A DNA stretch of 27,779 nt from CAZPAH01 sp964584495. Its GTDB lineage: Bacteria > Krumholzibacteriota > Krumholzibacteriia > Krumholzibacteriales > Krumholzibacteriaceae. The position numbers and the translations under genes are program-made. Below are positions 1 through 9,300 of this stretch, one piece after another; within the stretch, counting starts at the first letter, position 1; each line of letters starts with the position of its first letter. Under the pieces are notes generated by a model. The model saw only the letters and a program-made list of their open reading frames with translations, searched no databases and was not told the origin of the DNA. The stretch spans positions 1-27,779 of the forward strand of contig CAZPAH010000025.1 in the NCBI GenBank assembly GCA_964584495.1, in the 5' to 3' direction.

Positions 1-35
1 TTGCGTGCAAGTTGGTAAACGCGAACCTTCGTCAA
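1..35 (-). CDS. infB: Translation initiation factor IF-2, first 11 codons (partial)
   Basis: Reading leftward from a TTG at 35, the frame gives MTKVRVYQLAR before the window ends. This matches the conserved IF-2 N-terminus (M-x-K-I/V-R-V-Y-x-L-A-K/R). IF-2 is the GTPase that brings initiator tRNA to the ribosome. The start is well constrained: an in-frame TGA lies at 44-42, and the only codons between it and the TTG are GTT and CTT, which are not starts. An AGGGAG stretch lies at about 53-48, a slightly long 12-nt spacing. It follows nusA by 22 bp in the classical rimP-nusA-infB order. Only the N-terminal tip is visible, so nothing can be said about the rest of the protein. Confidence 0.85.
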   Translation of the reverse strand, partial: MTKVRVYQLAR

Positions 36-57
36 AAGAACTCAACTCCCTTCAGGA

Positions 58-1731
58 TCATCCCTTTTCAGTTTCATCTCCGGGTACTTCCTCCGAAGCT
101 TCACCACCGGCGATTTCATCCTTTGTCTCTTCCCTGTCGATATCGAACAGCTCCTCCGGGCCGGCCGGTCCGGCGCTCGGCGCGCTCTCATCTTCCTGTG
201 GCTCTAAAGGGTTTTCCTGATCTTCCTGATCTTCTTGGTCTTCCTTATCTTCCGGCTCTTCCTTCAGATCGCCTTCTTCATCGTCTTCATGCTCAACCGC
301 CGTCTCGGTCCCGGCTTCATCCTTTTTAGTGTCGGTGAGTTCGCCGAACAACTCCTCCTCGGTGAGTTTGACTTCCTCCTCGACCTTCTTCGCCTCTGGT
401 GCCAGGGCATCCTCGTCGAATAGCTGTTTGTCCTCGGCGGCCTCTTCCTCGAGCTCCTTCGCCAGAAGCTCTTCCAGCGCCTTGTTGAGCTCTTCCATCG
501 TCTCGCCGGCCATCGCATTGAGCCTCTCGGCCGTTTTCTGCCCTATTCCATCTATCTCGAGAAGCTCGTCGATCGGGGTCTTGAAGAGCTTCTGAACCGT
601 CAATATGCCTACGCTTTTCAGCTTCTGGGCCATTTTCTGCGAAACACCGTACATCTCGGAAATATCCATCTGGAGCTTCTGCTCGAGCCTGTCTTTCCTC
701 TCGACCTCTTTCACCGTGGTAAGGTTTATCTTCCATCCCGTCAGCTTCGAGGCCAGCCGGACGTTCTGCCCGTCCCTGCCGATAGCCAGGGAAAGCTGAT
801 CGTCCTCGACTATGGCGAGAACATCCCCCTCGGCTTCGTTGAACCTCAAGGCGGATACTTTAGCCGGGGCGAGGGCCCTGGAAACGAATTCCGAGGAGTT
901 CTCGCTCCAGTTGACTATATCTATCTTCTCCCCATGTAGCTCGTTGACTACGGCCTGAACGCGGGATCCCTTCATCCCGACGCATGAGCCGACGGCGTCG
1001 ACCTTGTCGTTGCGGGAGTAGACACCGATCTTCGAACGTCCGCCGGGCTCCCTGGCGATACTCTTTATCTCGACATCTCCATCGAAGATCTCGGGAACTT
1101 CCTGCTCGAACAATTTCTGCAGAAACTGGTTGCTCGTTCTCGAGAGGATTATCTGGGGACCCTTGGCATCCTTGTCGACTTCGATGATGCAGGCCCTGAG
1201 CGTCTCGCCCTGATTGTACCGTTCCTTTCGTATCTGCTCGCGGACGGGAAGATACGCTTCGGCCCTGCCAAGATTGACGAGGATGTTCCCCCGGTCGACC
1301 TGCCGGACGGTGCCGGATACGATGATTCCGACCTTGTCCTTGTAGTCGTCGAATATTCTTTCCCTCTCGGCTTCCCTCACTTTCTGCATCAGGATCTGCT
1401 TCGCCGTCTGAACGGCGTTTCTCCCGAAATCCTCCAGGGAGAGCTCCTCGCTGACCTCGCCGCCCAGCTCCGCCTTATCGTCGATCTTCCTGGCCATCTC
1501 GAGGGTGAGCTGCGTGTCCTCGTTCTCCACATCCTTAACCACTTGATATACGCGGAAGACTTCGAGGCTGCCCTTCGCCTCGTCAAGATGCACGGTAATC
1601 TCGGCTTCCTGACCCAGCTTCCGCCGGGCGGCCGATATGATACTGGTTTTTATCGTATCGACAAGAGTGCTCTTGTCAACCCTCTTCACCCGGATAATCT
1701 GTGAAAAAGCTTCGATAAAACCTAGATTCAT
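58..1731 (-). CDS. nusA: Transcription termination/antitermination factor NusA with long acidic tail
   Basis: NusA binds RNA polymerase and nascent RNA and modulates pausing, intrinsic termination and antitermination. In the 559-residue reading from TTG 1737 the order is: N-terminal RNAP-binding domain (about 1-130), S1 domain (about 136-200), KH1 with a GMKG loop near 254-257, KH2 with an AIGRDGQNVR loop near 318-327, and a helix-hairpin-helix region near 360-425 (EIDGIGQKTAERL). A roughly 130-residue tail very rich in Glu/Asp follows, including EDQ/EDK triads. I prefer the ATG at 1731 (557 aa): a GGGGAG motif lies 9 nt upstream of it but only 3 nt from the TTG at 1737. It is preceded by its own near-consensus promoter (1765-1793) and followed by infB. 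The tail is much longer than in typical bacterial NusA of about 350-500 aa and has no assigned function. Confidence 0.96.
   Translation of the reverse strand: MNLGFIEAFSQIIRVKRVDKSTLVDTIKTSIISAARRKLGQEAEITVHLDEAKGSLEVFRVYQVVKDVENEDTQLTLEMARKIDDKAELGGEVSEELSLEDFGRNAVQTAKQILMQKVREAERERIFDDYKDKVGIIVSGTVRQVDRGNILVNLGRAEAYLPVREQIRKERYNQGETLRACIIEVDKDAKGPQIILSRTSNQFLQKLFEQEVPEIFDGDVEIKSIAREPGGRSKIGVYSRNDKVDAVGSCVGMKGSRVQAVVNELHGEKIDIVNWSENSSEFVSRALAPAKVSALRFNEAEGDVLAIVEDDQLSLAIGRDGQNVRLASKLTGWKINLTTVKEVERKDRLEQKLQMDISEMYGVSQKMAQKLKSVGILTVQKLFKTPIDELLEIDGIGQKTAERLNAMAGETMEELNKALEELLAKELEEEAAEDKQLFDEDALAPEAKKVEEEVKLTEEELFGELTDTKKDEAGTETAVEHEDDEEGDLKEEPEDKEDQEDQEDQENPLEPQEDESAPSAGPAGPEELFDIDREETKDEIAGGEASEEVPGDETEKG
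214..258. repeat. Imperfect 9-bp tandem repeat in the nusA acidic tail
   Basis: Five consecutive 9-base units of the type TTCCTGATC lie on the plus strand; the first two are identical and the rest diverge by a few bases. The unit length is a multiple of three, so the repeat adds whole EDQ/EDK/EPE triads to the NusA C-terminal tail without shifting the frame. This is a simple slippage-type microduplication inside a coding sequence. Confidence 0.8.
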
Positions 1732-1764
1732 TTTCAAGCACTCCCCTCATCGCACATTTTGTGG

Positions 1765-1793
1765 ATTCTAATCTACATATTATGCCGTGTCAA
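1765..1793 (-). promoter_or_regulatory. Sigma-70-type promoter for nusA-infB
   Basis: On the minus strand a perfect -35 box TTGACA (1793-1788) is followed by exactly 17 bases and a -10 box TAGAAT (1770-1765, five of six consensus bases). It lies in the 91-bp space between the rimP stop and the nusA start. Initiation would be expected near 1758, giving a leader of about 25 nt that carries the GGGGAG ribosome-binding site. This would let nusA-infB be transcribed independently of rimP. Evidence is motif match and position only. Confidence 0.75.
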
Positions 1794-1822
1794 AATCTTT
1801 CCTGCTGCAGGCTCCGGCCGGA

Positions 1823-2314
1823 TCATCCGCCCGAAGGTTTCCTTTTCTTCTCTATCTTCCATTTTTCGCCATGCAGGTTCGCCTTTAAAATACTGTCCAG
1901 CGACAAGTTCCTGGGAGTCCCCATGACGTCGAAAACTATCCCCCCGGAAGACGCTTCCACTATCTTTCCGATAAAAGATCCCTTCCCGCCCTCCGGAGTC
2001 ATGAACTCCACCTTCGCGTTCTTCCCCGTGAACCTGGCAAAATGTTCGATCTTCACCAGCGGGCGGTTAATCCCCGGGGATGATACCTCGAGGTTATAGG
2101 GACCGGGGATGAGATCCTCCCCTTCCAGCGCAAAACCGATCGACTTCGTGACCTTGATACAGTCGTCCAGTGTCACGCTTCCAAGCGGATCGTCGATGAA
2201 TATCCTCAGGACCTTCCTGCGGCCGCTTGAATACGAATCGAACTTGACGAGCTCGTAACCGAGGCTTTCCACCTCATTCTCGACGATTTCGCCGAGACGT
2301 CCTTTCGGATCCAT
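1823..2314 (-). CDS. rimP: Ribosome maturation factor RimP
   Basis: RimP assists maturation of the 30S ribosomal subunit. The 163-residue product shows the family hallmarks: an N-terminal domain with ENEVESLGYELVKFD, the IFIDDPLGSVTLDDC segment, the signature GPYNLEVSSPGINRPL, and a C-terminal Sm-like barrel. Length matches the usual 150-180 aa. The open frame runs up to 2362, but the preferred start is the ATG at 2314 because a GGGGG purine run sits 7 nt upstream; the extra codons upstream would lie in a hairpin (2345-2360). It begins the rimP-nusA-infB cluster. Confidence 0.95.
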   Translation of the reverse strand: MDPKGRLGEIVENEVESLGYELVKFDSYSSGRRKVLRIFIDDPLGSVTLDDCIKVTKSIGFALEGEDLIPGPYNLEVSSPGINRPLVKIEHFARFTGKNAKVEFMTPEGGKGSFIGKIVEASSGGIVFDVMGTPRNLSLDSILKANLHGEKWKIEKKRKPSGG

Positions 2315-2330
2315 TGACGAGCCCCCTTCG

Positions 2331-2360
2331 GAAACAAAATAAAAGGGGCGACCCCGCCCC
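2331..2360 (-). terminator. Hairpin plus T-tract in the rimP leader (terminator or attenuator)
   Basis: On the minus strand GGGGCG and CGCCCC (2360-2355 and 2350-2345) can pair with a 4-base loop, and are followed immediately by TTTTATTTTG. This has the form of a Rho-independent terminator. It lies 75 bp after the glutaminyl cyclase stop and about 30 bp before the rimP ATG. It may end the sprA transcript, act as an attenuator in the rimP-nusA leader, or both. There is no room for a promoter between it and rimP, so rimP transcripts must read through it. Confidence 0.7.
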
Positions 2361-2435
2361 AAACTACCATTAATACCTAGTTGAAATCGGGAGTAAAATC
2401 AAGGAAAATCTTGCCGGAAGGCACCGTGATTCAAA
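2361..2435 (-). other. Upstream part of rimP leader / intergenic region
   Basis: This A/T-richer stretch separates the glutaminyl cyclase stop from the hairpin in the rimP leader. It is the only place a promoter for rimP could lie if the cluster has its own. TTGATT and TATTAA-like hexamers are present but their spacing (about 21 nt) is poor, so no promoter is called. Confidence 0.4.
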
Positions 2436-3392
2436 TCAATCTTTCTGTCTCCAGATATATTCAACAAGAACGCTGCCTACCGCCTCAAGGCTGGCGGGCG
2501 AGCATTTATCCGGAGTATCCTCCAGGGTATGCCACGATGGGTAATCGAAATCTATCAGATCGACCGCCTGGATTCCGGCACGAATGAAGGGCAGGTGATC
2601 GTCGATGATCGTGTCGCCTCCCTCGCTGACGAACTCCTCTGCGCCGATTTCGGCGGCGATCGAGAATATCTCATCTAGCAGTTGAGGGGACATACGATCC
2701 GAAAAAGCCTCTCTCCTTATCTGCAATCCTTTCTTGCCGATCATATCGATGATGATGGCTGATAATGGCTTGTACCCCTTCAGGTTCCGGGCGAAATGGG
2801 TAGAACCGAGGCAGAAGTCGAACGGTTTTCCCGCATCGCCGTAATCCTCTCCGTCGAATAGAACGATATCCACCCCTACCGGCGGCTTCGCCGACTGGAG
2901 CAGCCGCGCTATCTCTAGAAGAACCGCGATTCCGCTGGCCCCATCATTGGCGCCGAGAATCGGCTTCGACCTGTTCGCCGGATCCGGATCCATGTCGGCG
3001 ACGGGCCTGGTATCGTAATGCGCCCCCAGGAGAATCCTCTTGTCACTACCCATGTTATAATTAGCGATAATGTTGATGAGATGCAGGGTGTCCCCAGTGC
3101 TTAAAAAACCGTCGAAAGGCTGTAGCGATACGTTGGCGTCGAACGATTTGAGCTTGTCAACCAGGTATCGCTGTAGCTTCCTATGTTCCGCCGTCCCGGG
3201 ATAGCGGAAACCGATGTCACACTGCTCCTCGAGGAATACAAAGGCAGATTCGCCGTCGAAGGCAGGTCGCGCATCGGGGCCGCATCCCGGGGAAAATATG
3301 GAAAGGACGAAGAGAGAGATCGCGACGATCCCGCCGGCCGTGCGGCATCGCGAAACGGACCCTATTCTAAAATTTAAAAGAAGCCGTCGCAT
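2436..3392 (-). CDS. M28-family glutaminyl-peptide cyclotransferase (glutaminyl cyclase)
   Basis: This is predicted to convert N-terminal Gln of exported proteins to pyroglutamate. The 318-aa protein has an N-terminal hydrophobic segment (about 20-35) ending in SPGC, a possible but non-ideal lipobox, so it is likely exported and perhaps a lipoprotein. The M28/QC fold is clear: HYDTRP (125-130), D150 in GANDGASG, GEDYG (181-185) with E182/D183, LGSTHFA (195-201), D216 in IIDMIG, DDH (264-266), and W287-H288 in PSWHT. The last three elements match the QC subgroup (human LLDLIG, DDH, WHT) rather than generic M28 aminopeptidases. Its ATG lies 26 bp inside the end of sprA, with a GAGG motif 9 nt upstream, so the two are probably translationally coupled. 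An M28 aminopeptidase is the main alternative. Confidence 0.87.
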   Translation of the reverse strand: MRRLLLNFRIGSVSRCRTAGGIVAISLFVLSIFSPGCGPDARPAFDGESAFVFLEEQCDIGFRYPGTAEHRKLQRYLVDKLKSFDANVSLQPFDGFLSTGDTLHLINIIANYNMGSDKRILLGAHYDTRPVADMDPDPANRSKPILGANDGASGIAVLLEIARLLQSAKPPVGVDIVLFDGEDYGDAGKPFDFCLGSTHFARNLKGYKPLSAIIIDMIGKKGLQIRREAFSDRMSPQLLDEIFSIAAEIGAEEFVSEGGDTIIDDHLPFIRAGIQAVDLIDFDYPSWHTLEDTPDKCSPASLEAVGSVLVEYIWRQKD

Positions 3393-6300
3393 GCATACCT
3401 ACCTCGTGATTGACCGTATTCATTATTCCACCGGCGGTTCTGCTGTACCGGAGGGTAAGGTTGCCGTTGACGCTTTCGCTGAACCGATAGCTCATCGAAG
3501 GCGATATCCCCAGAGAGCTCACCGCCGGCACATTGTAGCTTTCAGTAACACTGTAATTTATGTTCATTACTGTATTGAGTTCGCTCTTAAATTTCAACTT
3601 TTTCTTATTAAGGAACGGCAACGGCAGCCCGAATCCCTTGGATCCCTTGATGTTGTATCTCAACTCGACATTCGCCGACCAATTCCTCTTCCACATATCC
3701 TGGCTTCTGTTCACATCGCTGCTCTGATTGTAGGAAAGCGAGAGCGCCGTCGACAGATCATTCTTCCAGGTCAGGTTCCAGTTGGGAGTAAGATTGAAGC
3801 TGGACTGCTCCCTGCCCAAACTCGTTATCTTCGTCTGTTTGAAAGATATCGTGAGATAGCTTGTCTTTATAAATCTTTTTATCAGAGACCATTTTTCCAA
3901 CCCCTGCCAGTTCACCGTCACATCGGGCCAGGTTATATTGTTGGTTTTCGATTTTGTACCGACCTTCTCGGTCGTGCTGGTGCCGATCGAGCTCCTGAGA
4001 TCGGCCGATATGTTGGACGTTAGATCAAATCCGGTCCTCATGATCAATTTCAGACTCTTGGATGAATAGCGCGGTTCGTTCTCGATTTCGCCCGATGGAC
4101 CGATAACCCCGCTTCTGTTTGTGATACCGAGCCTGTACATGATGTCCGCTCTGTCGTAGACCCTGTCGTAGCTATTGTTCTGGTCCAGATTCAACGTGCT
4201 CCTTACAGGTTCGATACCCCCCATAAAATGGAAGAGATGCCTCAGAAGCAACCTGGGATCGCGTGGTTTCGATTGGAGCGTGTCTGCGGGAGCACCCGGC
4301 TCTTCGACGGATCCCTCCCCTTCGTCCTCCACCGTCTTGCGGCTTATTGCGGGGCCTCTCGGCTTCCTGGTTCCCAGATCCGCGTAGGCTCCCTTGCTCG
4401 ATTGCCCGGTCGTATCGGCCGGTGTGACGGCCGGAGCGGTAGGCGGTTTCGTTGGGACATTTTTTATCTTGTTGCTGGCATTAAGCTCGTCTATACCTTT
4501 TGTTTTTTGCTCTCCTCCGAATGAATCCGGCTTCTTAAAGGTATCTGCGACGAACTTGGTCGTTGTTTCGGTAAACGGGGAACGCCTGGTGCCTGCTCTC
4601 CGCTTAGCCGTTTCGCTTTTCGGCAATATCCCGATAAATTTACCCGTCTTGACCGTGTACTTTCCCACGTCGACATCGAATGAGAAATTGACAGATCTGC
4701 TGGCGTCTATTGTCCTGGTCCCCTGAGGATCATCTCCCACTCTGATCGCGGGCCTGCCGTCCTCATGATATCGAGCGGTGTAGTCTATTGTCGGCTTGAA
4801 CTCCGAGATGAGGAAGAAATTCTGACCGGGCTTGAAATCGAACCGGATGTTCTCGTTGAAACCGGTCAGGCTCCCGGTCGGCATTCCATGAAATTCCCTG
4901 TAAAGAAGAAGATCCCTGTTCTCGTCCCTATCATACCTGATATTCAGGAAATCGAAGGGATCGTAGATCATCTGCATCTTGTCGCTCCAGTTGTGCGTCT
5001 TGCTCGTCGGTTTTTTCAGAAAATCCCCCGACGAGTAGGAGTAGACCCTCCGCCAGTATCTCTTCCCTTTTGCATCAAGGGAGAAGCTGGTGAGCCAGTA
5101 CCTCCATTTGATTCCCCGCGGCAGGGAAAGCTCCCTCTTTTTGTTGAACCGGATTTGATAGTTCACGTTCCATTCCATCGTCCGGGAAGTGTCGGCGCTG
5201 TTCGGCGAGTGCATCTTGCTCCAGGCGACTTTGTAACCCGCATTCAGATTGTCGAACAGGTTCTTCATGATGAAATTGGAAGATCCGCTGCGTCTCATGG
5301 TGATATTGAAATTATACTTGTTCGAGACGGTTTCCATACTGTCCCTTACCGTTTCGTTCTCTATTTCAATGTCACTGTTGGTCATGTACTTGGGCCTCGA
5401 TGTCATCGTCGAGTAGGAAGCCGACACCGGCAGCGTGAATCCTCCGGTCGGCACGAAATGGTTAATCTCCGAGTTTCCCCTGAACACAAGGTTATCGGTG
5501 GCGTTTCCGCTGCCACGTGATTGATGGAGTTTTCGGAAGTCCGGCCCGCTGTGCTGCCATTCCCCCACTACGGTCAATATATTCGCGAACCTGGCCGAAA
5601 GCGATATTCTCTCGGCGTGATCGATATCCTTTCTCACCTCGCCCAGCCCGAGATCGTCGAACCAGAGCTGGCCTCTCGGTATCATGCCCCCCGATCGGTT
5701 CCTCAGTCCGGCGAACAGGTATTTGACCTCGAACAACGTGGGGGTACCCTTGAGCCGCGCCGTATAGAAACGTTTGGGATCCACGGCATCAGTTATCACC
5801 TTCTCGACGGTGCCCGTCCCCGAGAAACCAATCTTCATATTGGTCAGATCGGCCAGCGTAACCTTCACCTGTATCCACTTCCCGATATCTCTGCTGGTCA
5901 GCGGAACTTCCAGCTCGTAGTAATTGCTGCTGTCGCGTGCGATCTGAAGATAGAAATCGACTTTGTCGTTTCCGTATGAAACAAGCTCGTCGTCACCGCG
6001 GATGAAGAAGATCATCTCCCTGTACTGCTGAAAGTCCTGTCCCCGGCCGTAGAAGCGTTTTATCACCTTGAATGCGCTGCTGTCGGCGAAATTCTCCACA
6101 TCGAAAAGAAGGGACTGCTCCCGGTTCTCTATGCCTTCTTCATCTTCGACCCTGTAGGGGGAAAAATAGAGGGTCGGGTTGTCCTTGTTGTTTACCGCCC
6201 CCACGGTCACGTTCATCTCATCCACGGTGCCGCTTCCTGGAACCGGATGGATAATCTCCCCTTTGAGATCCCTGATATTATCGTACTCCCACCTGCTTCC

Positions 6301-9300
6301 AACGAACTTTATCCCTCCGATGGCCAGAACATGCTGCGAAGGCTCGCCCGATTTTGTGACGCCTTTAAGCTCGTCCACGTTCTCGATCCATATCCTCATA
6401 TGCTGGACCTCATCGAGACGAGGGGCAATCCCGCCCGGGACGAGCGCTTTCGACAGGTCCAAGCGGTACATTCTCCAGCGTTTCTGCCTGTTTATCTCTC
6501 CCTGCTGCACGTCATCGGACGGGTACCAGTACCCTGTGATACTCTGAAAATCCCTCCACACGTCGATAAGCGCCGAATCGGCAAGGTTGAGGGTGAGGGA
6601 ATAGTACTCGTTCCTCTTGTCGAGAAACCCGCTTCTGTTGAGATCCTCGGTATCGTGGTAATTGTTGGATATCCTCGAGTTTATCCATTCGTACACCTGC
6701 CACGTTGGATTCCAGTAATCATCGTTCAGCTTGAGCGGATAAAGCCTCGAGGGATTATCCCCCGGGAAACCTATATCGTATTCCACGGCGTTCCAGTTGA
6801 TCTGTTTCTCATCGTTCAGGATATCGAGCTCCGGTTGGTAAAAATCCTCGTCTATCTTGCCCAGATCTACATGAAGTATCCCGCCCCGGGTCTCCGGATC
6901 GGTGTTGAAATCGTTGACCCATATCTCGAGATACTGTGCCGTCTGAATATCGAGGCCCCCGGGGAATCCCGTCATGACACCGCACCACTGCCCGGGCTCG
7001 GGATTTATCGCCTTCATGAAGAGGGAGTTGACCCTGATCCTCTCCCTCTCGTCGAGACGGGGATTCATATCCTGCTTGTTGACCACGATATCTTTCTGCT
7101 GACCTTCCGCATTCGGGTTGTACCAGAAAAATTCCAGGTCGGCCGGGACCGGATCGAGTGTCTGTCCTTCGACTTCGGGATCAAGCGGGGGGCTTGCTTC
7201 ATACCAAGATCGCATGGTAAGACCTATCTGGTTGGAGTCTTCGACCCCTTCCATGTCATCCACGTAGGCCTCCCCTTTGACGTTGGGGTTGGGGATGCTG
7301 ACCGCCACCTCTCCCGACAGCTCCAGGCTGCTCTCCGAGTTCGTATCCACCCTGGGGAGAAGGTTCGCCACCGATGTCATCCATCTCGGTCTGAACAGGA
7401 CCGACCCATTGATATCGGATGCCATCGTTCTTGAAGGCTCCTCGCCGAGCCTGGGACTGTACCTCGGCGCTCCCACCGAATTGTAGAGAAATGTGCCGGA
7501 GAATCTCGTGTTGGTTGAAAGGTTCAGATCGGCGCCGACACCGAGCAGGGATGTCTTTCCTCCACCGACGAGCGGAGTGTGCTGATAGTCTATCGATACA
7601 TTCGATTCAGAGGTGACCGACATCGCCGCATCGCCCTTCAGCCTTACCTCGCCGGCCGCATAATCGACATCATAATCGCTGCCCTCGCTCAACCTGTTGC
7701 CGTCCACGGCGACAGAAACGCTTCCTTCGATGATATCGAAGTGATCTAGCTTGAATGTGCTTGGACCTCCCTCCGACCTGATTACCAGGTTGAACCTGTG
7801 CGGCGGATTGGTCGACCAGGTCTTCAATCCGTATATAGCATCGTTCATCTCCAGAGTGTCGGCTATCTGAGTCGCAGTCGCGTAATCGCTCTCTACCGGA
7901 TTCAGATTATAGGCGGTCACATCCAGCGGAGGGTTGAACGGTTCGTACCACGGAAACATGATGATACCGTTGTCACGGTCGAGCACGCCGAGGCGGTCGT
8001 CGATAATGCCGTCGGGCGGAGGTGCGGGAGGATACTTGGTGTTATCGTACATATCGAGACCGAATATTCTCAGGAAATTCACTTTCGTCAAAGGCTCGAG
8101 GGTCGGATCGGCCTCTCCAGATATCGTGATGTCCTCTATGTTGATCTCAAGCTGCCCGCTGCCGAAAGAGCCGATCGAATAGACGTTGCGCATCATCATG
8201 TTCCATGTGGACGTGTACCTTCCCCCCTCGTAGCCGGGAGGATAAAAGTCCTGGTTGAGAGGGCATATCAGCTCTGCGGTGATCTTCTGCTGCTCTGTCA
8301 GGTCCTCGACGGCGGGGGGATCCTCGGCGCTTATCCCGGGGAAATTACCGTAGTCTCCTATAGTAACTCCCTGATCGTTCACGTACCTGACCGCAAGCGC
8401 CTTGTCCTCGGGTAGCGGCGTGTTGAGCTTGATGCCCAGATACTTGATCTCTTCTCCCGGCTCCCCCGTGTAATACCTGATCAGATCGTAATCGACTCCC
8501 TCCTCGAGGAGAACGTACCAGAACTCATAGGGCTCCTGAGTCGCTATGTCGTCTGCGAGCCCGTTGTTCAGCGAGTCGGTGTAAGCCTTCACATAGTACT
8601 TGGGCCGGTCGTCCGCCCATTCAACGTCGGGACGGATCGATTTAAAGAGCTCGAGGTAGTACTCCTCTCCCGGGACCGGAAAATATGACGGATTGCCGCT
8701 TGCCGGGAACCCCGGCAGAAGGTTGATGAAATCGTCTCCTGGATTCTCCAGATAAAAGTATTGCCGTTTGATGAAATCGTAATCCCCGACAGTGATCTCC
8801 TCGCTTCGCCCCCCCTGTCCCGAATAGCTGCCCGAAGATGTTTCTCCCTCCTCCTTGGCGGCAATAACGGTCAGATCGAGTGGGCCGACCTGTCCCATAA
8901 CCTTGGCTCCGAACAACCCCTTGGAGGCCCCCGGTTTCACCAGTTGCGTTCCCTTAAGGGTAAGGTCCGTATCTCCGATTTCGATCAGCTTGATCACATC
9001 GTCGTCGAAACCCTGGTAGTTGACTCTGACCTTGTTAACCGATCCCATACCCCCGTGGCTTGAATGATCAATCGCGACTATGATCTTCTCGCCGATGTTG
9101 CCGTGGAGATTCACCGTAAGATTCTGTTCCATGTCGAGATCGGGGAATTTCTGCTGTTTCGCGCTTCCCGCGACCTCGGGACAGTTGGCGCACCACCTCG
9201 ATGTCCCGCCGATCGTGATCTCCTCCTTACCCTGGACCATGAGGTGGGTTTCCTCACCCTTTCCTATCAACCACTCTATCTGGCTGGGAAGGTTTATCGG

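Noticed and set aside
6247..7434. 395-codon open frame on the plus strand opposite sprA
   Set aside because: It is antisense to a clearly coding region, has no recognisable motif and arises from codon bias of sprA. Other long antisense frames (for example 3214-4023, 4765-5520, 7798-8415, 20235-21221) were dropped for the same reason.
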